Below, one piece after another: positions 1 through 9,200 of a stretch of 14,460 bases of DNA. The notes under the pieces are model-generated. The model did not search any database. It worked only from the letters and a program-made list of their open reading frames with translations, and was not told the DNA's origin. The DNA lies in the NCBI GenBank assembly GCA_028703545.1, contig JAQVMR010000022.1:1-14460 (forward strand), given 5' to 3'. This DNA is from Patescibacteria group bacterium. GTDB taxonomy: Bacteria; Patescibacteriota; Patescibacteriia; UBA1558; S5-K13. The position numbers and the translations under genes were made by a program. Each line of letters starts with the position of its first letter. The stretch's first letter is position 1.

Positions 1-754
1 ATCTAAGAGTAATGATAATTCAAATATTGCTTTTTATGGTGCAGAATCAGGAAACGAGCAGGCAATATATTATCTTAGACAAAAGCCAGAAATTGAAATT
101 GAAGATTTAAATATCGTAGAGCCCAGATATATGTCTGGTTCGGAAACCAGAGATGCAAAAATAATCAGAAATGTTAGTACAACATCGCCAAGTATTAATA
201 TAGGACTCAAAAAAAATGATTTTTTTCAGTTTGATATGTTTAATAATGAAAATTTCAGCGAGGGGAGTGATTTATCTTATTTAGAAATTTCTTGGGAGGA
301 TAATTGTTCTACAGAAGAATCTCCAAATAGTTCATGGATAGAATTAACTTCAAATCAATGGTCCAGTAGTGATGGTAATGTTAATTGGGGTGAGATGGCA
401 CATCATGTTTTCAAATCTTTATTAAATAGACCCCCATACAGCGGTGATTCTGCAATAAGAGGCGTTGGTGGTTCGGATTTTGATCCAGATCAAATTTATC
501 AATTTAGGATAAAAGCTTTATTTTGTGATATATATAATTTAACCGTAAAAGCTTTTTATAAAAATCCAGAAACAGAGAATCCAGAGCAACTATTATTTAA
601 AAATTTATACGTAATTAAAACAGTTGCTCAGTATCCCGGAGACTCTTTAAATGGAAATAAACAGGCGCTTTCTGTGGTTTTGAGAAATAGAGATCCCTTA
701 TCTGGATTATTTGATTATGTAATATTTTCTGAACAAGCCCTAATAAAAGATTAA
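1..754 (+). CDS. PilX-like type IV pilin/pseudopilin, 3' part only
   Basis: The frame is open from the first complete codon (position 2) to TAA at 752-754, so the true start lies upstream and the ATG at 131 is internal. The first visible residues include AFYGAESGNEQAIYYLRQ. This resembles the segment just after the hydrophobic N-terminal helix in PilX-type minor pilins and pseudopilins, where an A-x-x-AAESG-x-E-x-AL-x-x-L pattern is common. The rest is a polar, probably beta-rich, extracytoplasmic domain of about 215 residues, ending near LSGLFDYVIFSEQ. No prepilin cleavage site can be seen because the N-terminus is missing. The assignment rests on that short motif and recalled resemblance to such proteins in CPR genomes. 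Another exported surface protein is possible. The gap to ligA is only 21 bp, so the two may be co-transcribed. Confidence 0.6.
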   Translation, partial: SKSNDNSNIAFYGAESGNEQAIYYLRQKPEIEIEDLNIVEPRYMSGSETRDAKIIRNVSTTSPSINIGLKKNDFFQFDMFNNENFSEGSDLSYLEISWEDNCSTEESPNSSWIELTSNQWSSSDGNVNWGEMAHHVFKSLLNRPPYSGDSAIRGVGGSDFDPDQIYQFRIKALFCDIYNLTVKAFYKNPETENPEQLLFKNLYVIKTVAQYPGDSLNGNKQALSVVLRNRDPLSGLFDYVIFSEQALIKD

Positions 755-775
755 ATATCTTAATGAATTTTTAAT

Positions 776-2770
776 ATGAATATACAGGAAATTAAAACAA
801 GAATTGAAAAGTTAAAAAAAGAAATAGACCATCACAGATATCTATATCATGTTTTAGATAAATCAGAAATTTCTGAAGCGGCACTTGATTCACTCAAAAA
901 AGAATTATTTGATTTAGAAAAAAAATATCCAGAATTTATAACACAAGATTCTCCATCAATGAGAGTATCAGGTATTGCGCTAGATAAATTTGAAAAAATT
1001 TTTCATAGTTTTCCTGTTTTATCATTGCAGGATATATTTTCTATTGAAGAATTTTATGATTGGGAGAATAGAAATAAAAAAATAGCAGACGGTATTTATG
1101 ATTATTTTTGTGAATTAAAATTAGATGGACTTACTATTGTTTTAACATATAAAAACGGAGTTTTACAAAATGCTGCAACTCGTGGTGATGGGAAAATTGG
1201 TGAAAATGTAATAAATAATATTAAAACCATAGAAAGTGTTCCTCTCAAATTAAGAGATCAAAAACGGAAAATTCCAGAAACATTAACAGTAAGAGGTGAA
1301 GTAGTTTTAACAAAATCATATTTTGAAAAAATAAACAAACAAAGAGAGCGAGATGGTTTAGATCCGTTTGCAAATCCAAGAAATATAGCGGCTGGAAGTA
1401 TTAGGCAGTTAGATCCTAGTGTTACAAGACAGAGAGAGTTATTATATTTTGCATATTATTTTGACGAAAATCTTGGGCAGAAAACCCACGAAGAAGAACA
1501 TCAAATACTGCAAGATTTTGGATTTAAAATAAGTAATCATAATGAATATTGTAAAAATGATAAACAAGTAGAAGAATATTTAAAAAAATGGGAAGAAAAA
1601 AGAAAAAAATTAGATTACATGACAGATGGAGTTGTAATAATAGTTAATAATTTAGAACTTGAAAAAAAGTTAGGAAATGTTGGTAAAACAGAACGCTGGA
1701 TGATTGCATATAAATTTCCAGCAGAACAAGTAACTTCCCAAGTCAAAGATATAATTTTTCAGGTAGGAAGAACTGGTGCAATTACTCCAGTGGCTATTTT
1801 AGAACCAAGAAAACTAGCTGGCTCTCTGGTAAGTCGCGCGACTCTGCATAATTTTAATGAAATAAAGAGACTAGATGTAAGAATTGCTGATACTGTAATT
1901 TTACAAAAAGCAGGAGATGTAATCCCAGATATTGTTGAAGTTTTAACAAGACTTAGAAATGGAAATGAAAAAAAAGTTTTAGCCCCAAGAAAATGTCCAG
2001 TGTGTAATAGTGATGTTTATAGAAAAGAATCAGAGGTAAATTATTATTGTTCAAATAAAAATTGTTATGCTGTTCAGAAGGAGGGCATTATTCATTTTGT
2101 ATCAAAAAAAGCATTTAATATGGAGGGATTAGGGATAAAAATCGTTGAACAATTAATAGAATGTGGACTTATAAAAGACGTTTCAGATATTTTTAAATTA
2201 AAAAGGGAAGACCTGTTGCCACTTCAAAGATTTGCAGATAAATCTGCTGACAATTTAATTGAATCTATTGAAAATAGTAAAAAAATTAATTTTGATAGAT
2301 TTATTTATTCTCTCGGAATAAGGCATGTTGGAGATGAAATAAGTTCAATTTTAGCTTATAGATTTGGAAATTTAGAAAAATTTATGAAAGTAAGCGAGAA
2401 AGACTTAACTTCAATAAAGGACATCGGGCCAAAAGTTTGTGAAAGTGTTTATCAATTTATAAACAATGATAAAAATATAAATTTAATAAATAAACTCATA
2501 GAATTAGGAGTAAAAATAATTCCAATTAAAGTGAAAAGTCAAAAATTAAAGGGAAAAATTTTAGTATTAACCGGATCATTAAATAATTTTACGCGCGATA
2601 ATGCAAAAAAGCTTATAAGAGGATTGGGCGGCAAGGTTTCATTATCAATTAGTTCCGAAGTTGATTATTTAGTTTCTGGAAACGATCCTGGATCTAAATT
2701 TGATAAAGCAGAAAAATTGGGAGTAAAGATAATAAACGAACAGGAATTTGAAAAATTGATTGGAGATTAG
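776..2770 (+). CDS. ligA: NAD+-dependent DNA ligase LigA
   Basis: This enzyme seals nicks in DNA, including those between Okazaki fragments, using NAD+ as the adenylate donor. At 664 residues it is full length (E. coli LigA has 671). Visible domains in order: Ia (about 1-70, with HHRYLYH giving Y24/H25); adenylation domain with the ELKLDG motif and nucleophile K115; RGDGKIGENV and FANPRN..AAGS..QLDP motifs; an OB-fold region after AYKFPAEQV; a zinc finger with C407, C410, C425 and C430; helix-hairpin-helix repeats; and a C-terminal BRCT domain from about residue 590. In domain Ia the usual D-A-E-Y-D motif reads E-A-A-L-D: the position equivalent to E. coli Y35 is Leu (L37) and D32 is Glu (E34), while D36 is kept as D38. 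The ATG at 776 matches the family N-terminus but has no SD. The stop is TAG. Confidence 0.98.
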   Translation: MNIQEIKTRIEKLKKEIDHHRYLYHVLDKSEISEAALDSLKKELFDLEKKYPEFITQDSPSMRVSGIALDKFEKIFHSFPVLSLQDIFSIEEFYDWENRNKKIADGIYDYFCELKLDGLTIVLTYKNGVLQNAATRGDGKIGENVINNIKTIESVPLKLRDQKRKIPETLTVRGEVVLTKSYFEKINKQRERDGLDPFANPRNIAAGSIRQLDPSVTRQRELLYFAYYFDENLGQKTHEEEHQILQDFGFKISNHNEYCKNDKQVEEYLKKWEEKRKKLDYMTDGVVIIVNNLELEKKLGNVGKTERWMIAYKFPAEQVTSQVKDIIFQVGRTGAITPVAILEPRKLAGSLVSRATLHNFNEIKRLDVRIADTVILQKAGDVIPDIVEVLTRLRNGNEKKVLAPRKCPVCNSDVYRKESEVNYYCSNKNCYAVQKEGIIHFVSKKAFNMEGLGIKIVEQLIECGLIKDVSDIFKLKREDLLPLQRFADKSADNLIESIENSKKINFDRFIYSLGIRHVGDEISSILAYRFGNLEKFMKVSEKDLTSIKDIGPKVCESVYQFINNDKNINLINKLIELGVKIIPIKVKSQKLKGKILVLTGSLNNFTRDNAKKLIRGLGGKVSLSISSEVDYLVSGNDPGSKFDKAEKLGVKIINEQEFEKLIGD

Positions 2771-2829
2771 CGGCTCAGCTTTGATATTATTGATAATCAA
2801 ATTTAATTTATGTTTAATAATTTAATATT

Positions 2830-3102
2830 ATGTTAACAAAAAAAGAAATTGAAAAAATCGCAGAACTTGCCAAAATTAAACTTTCTGAAAACGAAGAAAA
2901 TGTTTTATTTAAAGATATAAATGATATTTTAGATTATGTAAAAAAAATTCAAAAATATAAAGTTTCAAAAAACATAAAAGTAAATAATTATAAAGATTTT
3001 AGCCTTAGGAGAGATGAAATAAAAGATTTCCCGGGTGATTTATTGATATCTCAATTTAGCGATAAAAAAGATAAGCTCCTAAGAGTAAAAAAAGTTTTAT
3101 AA
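2830..3102 (+). CDS. gatC: Asp-tRNA(Asn)/Glu-tRNA(Gln) amidotransferase subunit C
   Basis: GatC is the small stabilising subunit of the GatCAB complex, which converts misacylated Glu-tRNA(Gln) and Asp-tRNA(Asn) to the correct Gln/Asn forms. The 90-residue length is typical (about 90-100). The N-terminus LTKKEIEKIAELAKIKLSEN is the characteristic opening helix of the family, and the chain ends in a basic VKKVL. The gene lies 4 bp upstream of gatA, as expected for subunits of one complex. An ATG at 2810 is in another frame and closes at once, so ATG 2830 is the start. No SD precedes it. The 59-bp gap after ligA holds only a weak AT hairpin. Confidence 0.95.
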   Translation: MLTKKEIEKIAELAKIKLSENEENVLFKDINDILDYVKKIQKYKVSKNIKVNNYKDFSLRRDEIKDFPGDLLISQFSDKKDKLLRVKKVL

Positions 3103-3106
3103 ATTT

Positions 3107-4531
3107 ATGAATCAAAAATTTACAATAGAACAAATAAATAGAGATTTAAATACTAAATCTATTTCTTGTGTTGATTTAATTAGATCGTGTATAGAGAAAA
3201 TTAAAATAGATGCTTTGAATGATTTTATATCTATATTTGAAGATGATGCCATAGAGCAGGCTCAAAAAATTGATGAAAAAATTAAATCAGGCAAAAAATT
3301 AGAATTTTTAGAGGGTGTTCCGGTTGCCATAAAAGATAATATTTTAGTAAAAAATAAAAAGTGCACAGCTGCTTCAAAAATGTTGGCTAATTATATAGCA
3401 TCTTACGATGCTCATGTTATAGAAAAATTAAAAAATAGTGGTGTAATTATATTAGGAAAAACAAATATGGATGAATTCGCAATGGGTTCATCAAATGAAA
3501 CTTCATTTTTCGGCAATGTTTTAAATCCACATGATAAGACTAGGGTTCCAGGTGGTTCTTCGGGTGGAAGCGCTGCTTCAGTTTCTGCAAATCATTGCGT
3601 GTTTTCACTTGGCAGTGATACTGGTGGTTCAATAAGACAACCTGCAAGTTTTTGTGGTGTTTGTGGACTTAAACCAAGCTATGGTAGAGTGTCAAGAAGT
3701 GGACTTATTTCTCTGGCATCATCGCTTGATCAAATTGGAGTAATTGCAAATTCAGTTATAGATTGTGCTATTTCTTTTAATTCAATTTGTGGTAGAGACA
3801 AACTTGACATGACCAGTTTCAAATCAGAAATACTTGATATTTCAAAAATTCAGTCAGATGTAAATAATATTGTAGTAGGAATTCCCAAAAATTTTCATAA
3901 ATTTTCAATTGATAATGAAATATTAGCATCCTTTGATAATTTAATATATAATTTAAAGAAAGCCAAAATAAAAGTAAAAGAAATTGATATGTCATTTATG
4001 GATTGCGCATTGTCTGTTTATTGTATTATTCAGCCCGCTGAAAGTTCTGCAAATTTAGCACGATATGATGGGTTTAGATATGGATTTGATTCAAAAATAT
4101 ATGATTCACTAAAAAATGCATATGAAAATAATAGAACAATAGCCATGGGAGATGAAGTAAAAAGGAGAATTTTAATAGGAACATATGTTTTATCAAGTGG
4201 CTATAAAGATGCTTATTATAATAAAGCGAGATTGGTCCAATTAGATATAAAAAATAAATTTAATGAAATTTTTAAAAAAGTAGATTTTATATTAACACCA
4301 ACTTCTCCAAGTAAAGCATTTAAAATAGGAGAAAAGATAAAAGATCCACTAACTATGTATTTTTCAGATATTTTTACTGTTTCAGCTAATATCGCAGGAC
4401 TTCCAGCAATTTCTATTCCTCTTAAATCAAATGATTTGCCAATCGGATTACAGATTATAGGAAAATATATGGATGAAGAAAATATTTTACATTTATCATA
4501 TAATTTAGATAAAAAATTTATTAATATATAA
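3107..4531 (+). CDS. gatA: Asp-tRNA(Asn)/Glu-tRNA(Gln) amidotransferase subunit A
   Basis: GatA is the amidase subunit that releases ammonia from glutamine for tRNA-dependent amidation. The protein has 474 residues, a usual length. The amidase-signature core is clear: GVPVAIKDN with catalytic K76, then RVPGGSSGGSAA with cis-serine S151, then GSDTGGSIRQPASFCG with nucleophile S175. The spacing between these residues equals that of the K79/S154/S178 triad in S. aureus GatA. The C-terminal LTPTSP and ISIPL..NDLPIGLQIIG segments are also typical. It follows gatC by 4 bp and precedes the DsbA-like gene by 5 bp. gatB, the kinase/tRNA-binding subunit, is not in the window and must be elsewhere if the pathway is complete. 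No SD precedes the ATG. Confidence 0.97.
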   Translation: MNQKFTIEQINRDLNTKSISCVDLIRSCIEKIKIDALNDFISIFEDDAIEQAQKIDEKIKSGKKLEFLEGVPVAIKDNILVKNKKCTAASKMLANYIASYDAHVIEKLKNSGVIILGKTNMDEFAMGSSNETSFFGNVLNPHDKTRVPGGSSGGSAASVSANHCVFSLGSDTGGSIRQPASFCGVCGLKPSYGRVSRSGLISLASSLDQIGVIANSVIDCAISFNSICGRDKLDMTSFKSEILDISKIQSDVNNIVVGIPKNFHKFSIDNEILASFDNLIYNLKKAKIKVKEIDMSFMDCALSVYCIIQPAESSANLARYDGFRYGFDSKIYDSLKNAYENNRTIAMGDEVKRRILIGTYVLSSGYKDAYYNKARLVQLDIKNKFNEIFKKVDFILTPTSPSKAFKIGEKIKDPLTMYFSDIFTVSANIAGLPAISIPLKSNDLPIGLQIIGKYMDEENILHLSYNLDKKFINI

Positions 4532-4536
4532 AAAAT

Positions 4537-5250
4537 ATGAAAAAAATTAAAAAATGGCAAATTTTCTTGGGAGTTTTTTTATTATTATTTTTAATTTTTG
4601 GAATTTGGTTTGTAAGAAAAATATTTCTTTATAGGGGGGCAATCGAAGATGGTTCAATAATTATAAATAATATTGATATTGCTCAGTATTCAGAATATTT
4701 AGGATCTTTTAATGTCCAAAAAGAAGATGTATCAAGAGAAGAATTAGAATCCAATGCGTCTCCAAGCAGAGGATCTATAAAGCCAATTATGACAATAGTT
4801 GAATTTGCTGATTTCAATTGTTCCTATTGTTTGTCGGCTTATGACGATTTGAAATTATTTGTAAATGAAAACAAAGATGATGTCAAATTAATTTATAGAC
4901 ATTTTCCTATTTCAGATGATTTAACACCCGCATTAGCATCAACTTGTGCAAATGAGCAGGGTAAATTTTGGGCAATGCACGATAAACTTTTCGAAAATCA
5001 AAGAATTTTAGATGAATCTGCATTTATGAGATTTGCAAAAGAATTAGGGCTTGATATGAATAAATTTGAAACTTGTTATTCATCAAAGAAATACGAATCA
5101 ATAATTTATAGTGATGTAAGTCTTGGATTAGGAGCCGGGATAAGTGGGACACCTGTGTTTTTTGTAAATGGATACCTCTTTCAGGGTGTTATAACAAAAC
5201 AAATTTGGGAACAATTATTAGATGGAGTAAAAAATGAAATAAAAGAATGA
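4537..5250 (+). CDS. membrane-anchored DsbA/BdbD-like thiol oxidoreductase
   Basis: This is a 237-residue thioredoxin-fold protein of the DsbA-like (thioredoxin_4) type. It probably introduces or rearranges disulfides in exported proteins. Residues about 7-27 form one hydrophobic segment after a lysine-rich N-terminus (MKKIKK), acting as a signal anchor that places the catalytic domain outside the membrane. The active site is C95-S-Y-C98 in EFADFNCSYC, and the cis-proline loop is GTPVFFVNG with P206. C137 and C180 could form a second disulfide. The gene sits 5 bp after gatA and overlaps lgt by 4 bp (ATGA). Natural clients could include the cysteine-containing exported proteins encoded at 11297 and 12005, but that is inference. 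No VKOR/DsbB partner is present in the window. Confidence 0.9.
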   Translation: MKKIKKWQIFLGVFLLLFLIFGIWFVRKIFLYRGAIEDGSIIINNIDIAQYSEYLGSFNVQKEDVSREELESNASPSRGSIKPIMTIVEFADFNCSYCLSAYDDLKLFVNENKDDVKLIYRHFPISDDLTPALASTCANEQGKFWAMHDKLFENQRILDESAFMRFAKELGLDMNKFETCYSSKKYESIIYSDVSLGLGAGISGTPVFFVNGYLFQGVITKQIWEQLLDGVKNEIKE

Positions 5251-6026
5251 TAAATGTAAATCCAAATCCAACATTAATTAAATTTGGCAACATAAATATT
5301 TATTTTTATGGAATTATACTGGTCTTTGGAATTTCATTGTGTATGTATTTGATAGAAAAATTATCAAAAGATAGGGGAGTTGAAGAAGATCATTTAGAAA
5401 ATCTTTATTTTTATCTTATAATTTTTGGGATAATTGGAGCAAGAATCTATTCTGTTTTATTTTTTGATTTTAAATATTATAGATATAATTTTTGGGAAAT
5501 ATTTAAAATTTGGCAAGGGGGAATAGCAATTCAGGGGGCAATAATTACAGGAGTATTAACAATTTATTTGTATTGCAAGAAACATAAATTAAATACTCTA
5601 AAATATTTTGATATTTTTGCTCTTGTTTTACCACTTGGTCAGGCAATTGGTAGATGGGGAAATTTTTTTAATGAAGAATTATATGGAAAAATTTCAAATT
5701 TGCCATGGGCAATTTATATACAAAAAACCGGATTTCATCATCATCCAATATTTATATATGAATTCATACTAAGCTTGTTGTTTTTTTTCGTGTTGTTAAA
5801 AGTATTCAAAAAGCAGCACAAAGATGGAAAAATATTTTTATTTTATATTTTGGGATATGGAATTATAAGGTTTTTTATGGAATTTTTAAGAATTGATGAC
5901 TCATTAAAGATATTCGGAATCAGATTTCCGCAGATTATGGCCTTTATTTTTATTATGGTTTCGTTATATTTTTTATTTGTTGACAAAAAATATAAAAAGT
6001 TGTTAAATTATTATATAATAAAATAA
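5247..6026 (+). CDS. lgt: prolipoprotein diacylglyceryl transferase
   Basis: Lgt moves the diacylglyceryl group of phosphatidylglycerol onto the lipobox cysteine of prolipoproteins in the cytoplasmic membrane. The 259 residues form a multi-pass hydrophobic protein, as expected. The Lgt signature is present as GRWGNFFNEELYG, with R136 and N139 equivalent to E. coli R143 and N146. The C-terminal GIIRFFMEFLR holds R208 and E212, equivalent to R239 and E243. The glycine-rich loop reads WQGGIAIQGAI, so Q96 stands where E. coli has H103. The start ATG overlaps the DsbA-like gene's stop, which suggests translational coupling in the absence of an SD. It is followed by a 43-bp gap with an A/T-only hairpin. 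Confidence 0.95.
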   Translation: MINVNPNPTLIKFGNINIYFYGIILVFGISLCMYLIEKLSKDRGVEEDHLENLYFYLIIFGIIGARIYSVLFFDFKYYRYNFWEIFKIWQGGIAIQGAIITGVLTIYLYCKKHKLNTLKYFDIFALVLPLGQAIGRWGNFFNEELYGKISNLPWAIYIQKTGFHHHPIFIYEFILSLLFFFVLLKVFKKQHKDGKIFLFYILGYGIIRFFMEFLRIDDSLKIFGIRFPQIMAFIFIMVSLYFLFVDKKYKKLLNYYIIK

Positions 6027-6069
6027 AAAACAAAATTAAATTAATTTTATTAAAGTACAATATAAAAAA

Positions 6070-6258
6070 ATGTCCCAAAAACAACAAAAAATAAATAATT
6101 ATAAGGAATTAAGGGATCAAATTGATAAGCAATTTAATATTTTTATGTCAGAACTTCAAGTGATAAAAAAACAAAAATATGAAATTTTAAAAAAAATAGA
6201 TTCAATTATTGCAAAAAATAAATTAAATAATATAAGAAAAAAGTATTTAAATAATTAG
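6070..6258 (+). CDS. 62-residue coiled-coil protein of unknown function
   Basis: The ORF is small, Lys/Gln/Ile-rich, and predicted almost entirely alpha-helical. Heptad-like spacing of hydrophobic residues runs through YKELRDQIDKQFNIFMSEL and the following helix, and the end is basic (NNIRKKYLNN). There is no signal peptide or cysteine. I do not recognise a family. It is co-directional with lgt and ends one base before a strong hairpin terminator, so it is probably the last gene of the upstream run. A TACAAT at 6056-6061 could be a -10 element placing transcription start almost at the ATG, but no convincing -35 was found. It could encode a small DNA-, RNA- or membrane-associated protein. A spurious ORF is less likely given its position between lgt and the terminator. 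Confidence 0.55.
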   Translation: MSQKQQKINNYKELRDQIDKQFNIFMSELQVIKKQKYEILKKIDSIIAKNKLNNIRKKYLNN

Positions 6259-6287
6259 AAATATAAAACTCCGGTTTTATATTTTTT
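6259..6287 (+). terminator. intrinsic terminator hairpin with TCCG loop
   Basis: A perfect 11-bp stem (AAATATAAAAC at 6259-6269 with GTTTTATATTT at 6274-6284) closes on the four-base loop TCCG and runs into T residues to 6287. It begins directly after the stop codon of the 62-residue ORF and ends 13 bp before the ATG of the giant gene. The stem is A/T-rich except for one C-G pair at the loop. It probably ends the ligA-lgt transcript. It could also act in the 5' region of the giant gene. Confidence 0.7.
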
Positions 6288-6299
6288 AATATTAAACAT

Positions 6300-9200
6300 A
6301 TGGCAAAAAAAGAAAACAACAATTATCAGAGCGAGGAAAATTCACGTCGTTTTGATAAAAAAATTCACAATTACATAAGAAATGAAAACGATCTAGATTC
6401 TTATTCTAGGGAAAAATTAGAAGAGATAAAGGAGCGAGGAAAATTATTAATAAATGAAATAGAATTCGAATTACAAAAAATGGAACAACATGTTCGGGAT
6501 TTTAAAATGCTGGAACCCGATAGTACATTTAATATTTTATTGGAAGAACTTAGGAGCAAAAAAGAACAAATAGTGGAGAAAATTCAAAATACGGAGAGTG
6601 TTATTAATAAAATTAAAGCAAATTTTGAAATAGAAGAAGCTAATACAGAACAAAAACCCATAGAAGAGCAACAGGAAAAACCACAAGAAGAAAGGGAGCC
6701 AGAAGTAAATATAAAAGATTGGCATTCGAAGCTTAAAAATGTAAATTTTGGCACAGTCGATGAAATGTATTTAAGGGGTTATATTACACAAGCAGAAAAT
6801 TTTTTAAATTATATAGATGGTTTAGATGAAACAGAAAGGCAAAATTATAAAAATGAATATGAAACAATAGGTGTTCTTATTGAAAATGCAAAAAAATTAT
6901 TAAATAAAAGACAGGAAATTTTAGATAAAGAATCAGAACAAGAACATAAATCTATAGAACCAGAAACAGATCAAAAAGAAATTCAAAAATCAGAAGACAA
7001 TAAGGAAGAAAAATCTTCAAAATCAAAATCATTAAAAGAGAAGAAAATTGAAGTTTTTGAACATCTTTCTAATTTTAATCTTTCTGATTCTCAAAAATAT
7101 TTAATAATAGAAGATTTTTTACAATATAAGTTTGATATTATACAAGAAGATGTTCAAAAAGAATTTAGGGAAGATTTCTCCAAAAAGAAATTTTTTGGAA
7201 AAATTTGGGCCGGAATAAAAAAAGAATATTCATTAGCGAAAAATGAACAATCTAAAGTAAAAAATTTTTTAAATAAAAAATTAAGTGACGCTGACATAGA
7301 AATATTAAACCTATTAATAGATAGAACCAATAATTCAGATTTTGATTTAGAGACTTTAAAAAATGGAAAAGTTAATGTTTTGTATTCTGGCAAATGGGAT
7401 AATTATGAACCTACAGAAGAGAACAAAACATTAATTAATGAATTTAATAAAGTTGCGAATGAATTTAAAGATGTGTCATATGAGTGGTCTCTGGATACAG
7501 CAAAAAAATCACAGAGAAAAGATTATGAGGAGAAAGAAACGCAATTTAATAATTTGTATGCGAAATTGTATAAACTAGCAGAAGAAAAGGGGAACAAAGA
7601 TTTTTTGAGTAATGATTTTAATGCAAAATTAAATCAAAATATTAAATTAAATCAATTTATTGTTCAAAATCAAGACATTGAAAAACAAATACAAAAAAGT
7701 AGTAAACAGATAGCATGGATAAAGGCATTTAAAAATGAATTTATTTCTAAAGGTGCTTGGGCGTTTGCAGGTGCTGCTACAAGATTTCTTACAATGTCAG
7801 GAATAGGATTTGTTGGAGGTTTGTTGGGCGCTGGAGCTATTGGAGCTTTAAGAAGTAGAGAGACGGGTAAAAAAGAACTTGTTCAAACTGATAAAAATGC
7901 AAGACGCGATATAAGGGGCAAACACATGAAAAATGTTGTTGATTTGGAAAGAACCACAAAACACATTATCTATAAAAGAGATGAAAACGGAGAGATTTTG
8001 TTTGATGAAAATAAAAATCCAATAATTGATAAAGAATTCGAGAACACAACTGGATTAATAAATAAACTAGAAAGGTTACTTGAGAAAATTGAAAATACAA
8101 AGGATTATGACAAGAGGCGAGACTTATTAAACTCTTTGGATTTAAGAATTAGTTACACTGAAGATAAAATTAATGCAGGTCTTGTAAATTTCGGTGACAA
8201 AGAACAGAGACTATCTAATCAATTTAGAATTTTAGAGCTAATAAATAGGGCAAAGTTGCTTAAAGATTATTTTGGTGGATGTTTTGATAAAAAACAAGAT
8301 TTATCAAATGAGGATATTCAAAAAATGGAATTACAGATATCAGAAGTAAACAGATTAAGGGAAGAATTGGATCAACTTCGTAAAAATAATAAAGAAAATC
8401 CAAATGTAGAAGAATTACCAGAAATTATAGAAAAACATGAAAAAATTAGTGAAATATTAAATAATCCAGATCTAAGACATTATATTTTAAATGATAAATT
8501 AGAAAAATTGTTATTCTCTACAGAGGGTCATATAAAGGATGAGAGAAGAAAATTTTTGTTGAATAAGGCAACTCAAGGGGCTATTATAAGTGTCGGTGCA
8601 TTTGTAGCTGGTTATGGTGCAAGGGCTTTATTAGAACATGCTGGTATTTTGGCACATAATATTGATGGACCAGAAGATGTGGCTAAATTAATTAAGAATG
8701 GTCACTTAACAGATAAAGATATTGATACCATATTTAACAATCCTAAGTTATTTAAAAATGAAAATATTATTAATGAAGTTATAAACAATAAAAGAGATTT
8801 GACTGGTCATATAAATAAATTATTAGATACATATCCAGATGCAAGGGGAAACACATCAATACTTAGAAATTTAGAGACACTAACTACAAGTAAATCAGAC
8901 AAAGCATTTTTAGGTAAATTAATTGAGGAAAATACACAGGGACCATCCCTAGGTAATCAATCTATGGCTCCTAGTGCATCTGCTATAGAAGGCGTTGTAG
9001 CTGGAAGTACTCCAACAGGAGAATCAATTATTGAAAATATAGATATAAATAATATGAATGCGGATCAAATTCATGAACTCGCAAGTCAGGGAGCCACGGT
9101 TACGCGTGGTGGCAGTGTTTCAGAGGCTCTTAATTTAGGAATGGCACCTGGTTCAAAGATGACTTTAATTACATTTGATGAAAATGGAAGTCCAGTTATT

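Noticed and set aside
2780..2801. TTTGAT...ATCAAA palindrome between ligA and gatC
   Set aside because: A 6-bp A/T-rich stem with a 10-base loop and no T-tract is expected by chance here, and the genes look co-transcribed.
4216..4560. Minus-strand ORF of 114 codons across the end of gatA
   Set aside because: It lies antisense to the conserved gatA C-terminus and the start of the DsbA-like gene and has no recognisable domain. It is a shadow of the coding strand.
5247..5253. Alternative genetic code with TGA as glycine
   Set aside because: The DsbA-like TGA stop is followed at once by TAA, so it does not decide alone. However, ligA, gatA and lgt contain no in-frame TGA, and their conserved glycines use GGN codons.
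6032..6048. Hairpin AAAATTA-AAT-TAATTTT after lgt
   Set aside because: The stem is only 7 A-T pairs with no G-C, too weak to call a terminator in DNA of this composition.
6537..7393. Minus-strand ORFs of 62 and 79 codons within the giant gene
   Set aside because: They are Phe/Leu-rich antisense readings of Glu/Lys-rich codons, without start signals, and are typical shadows.
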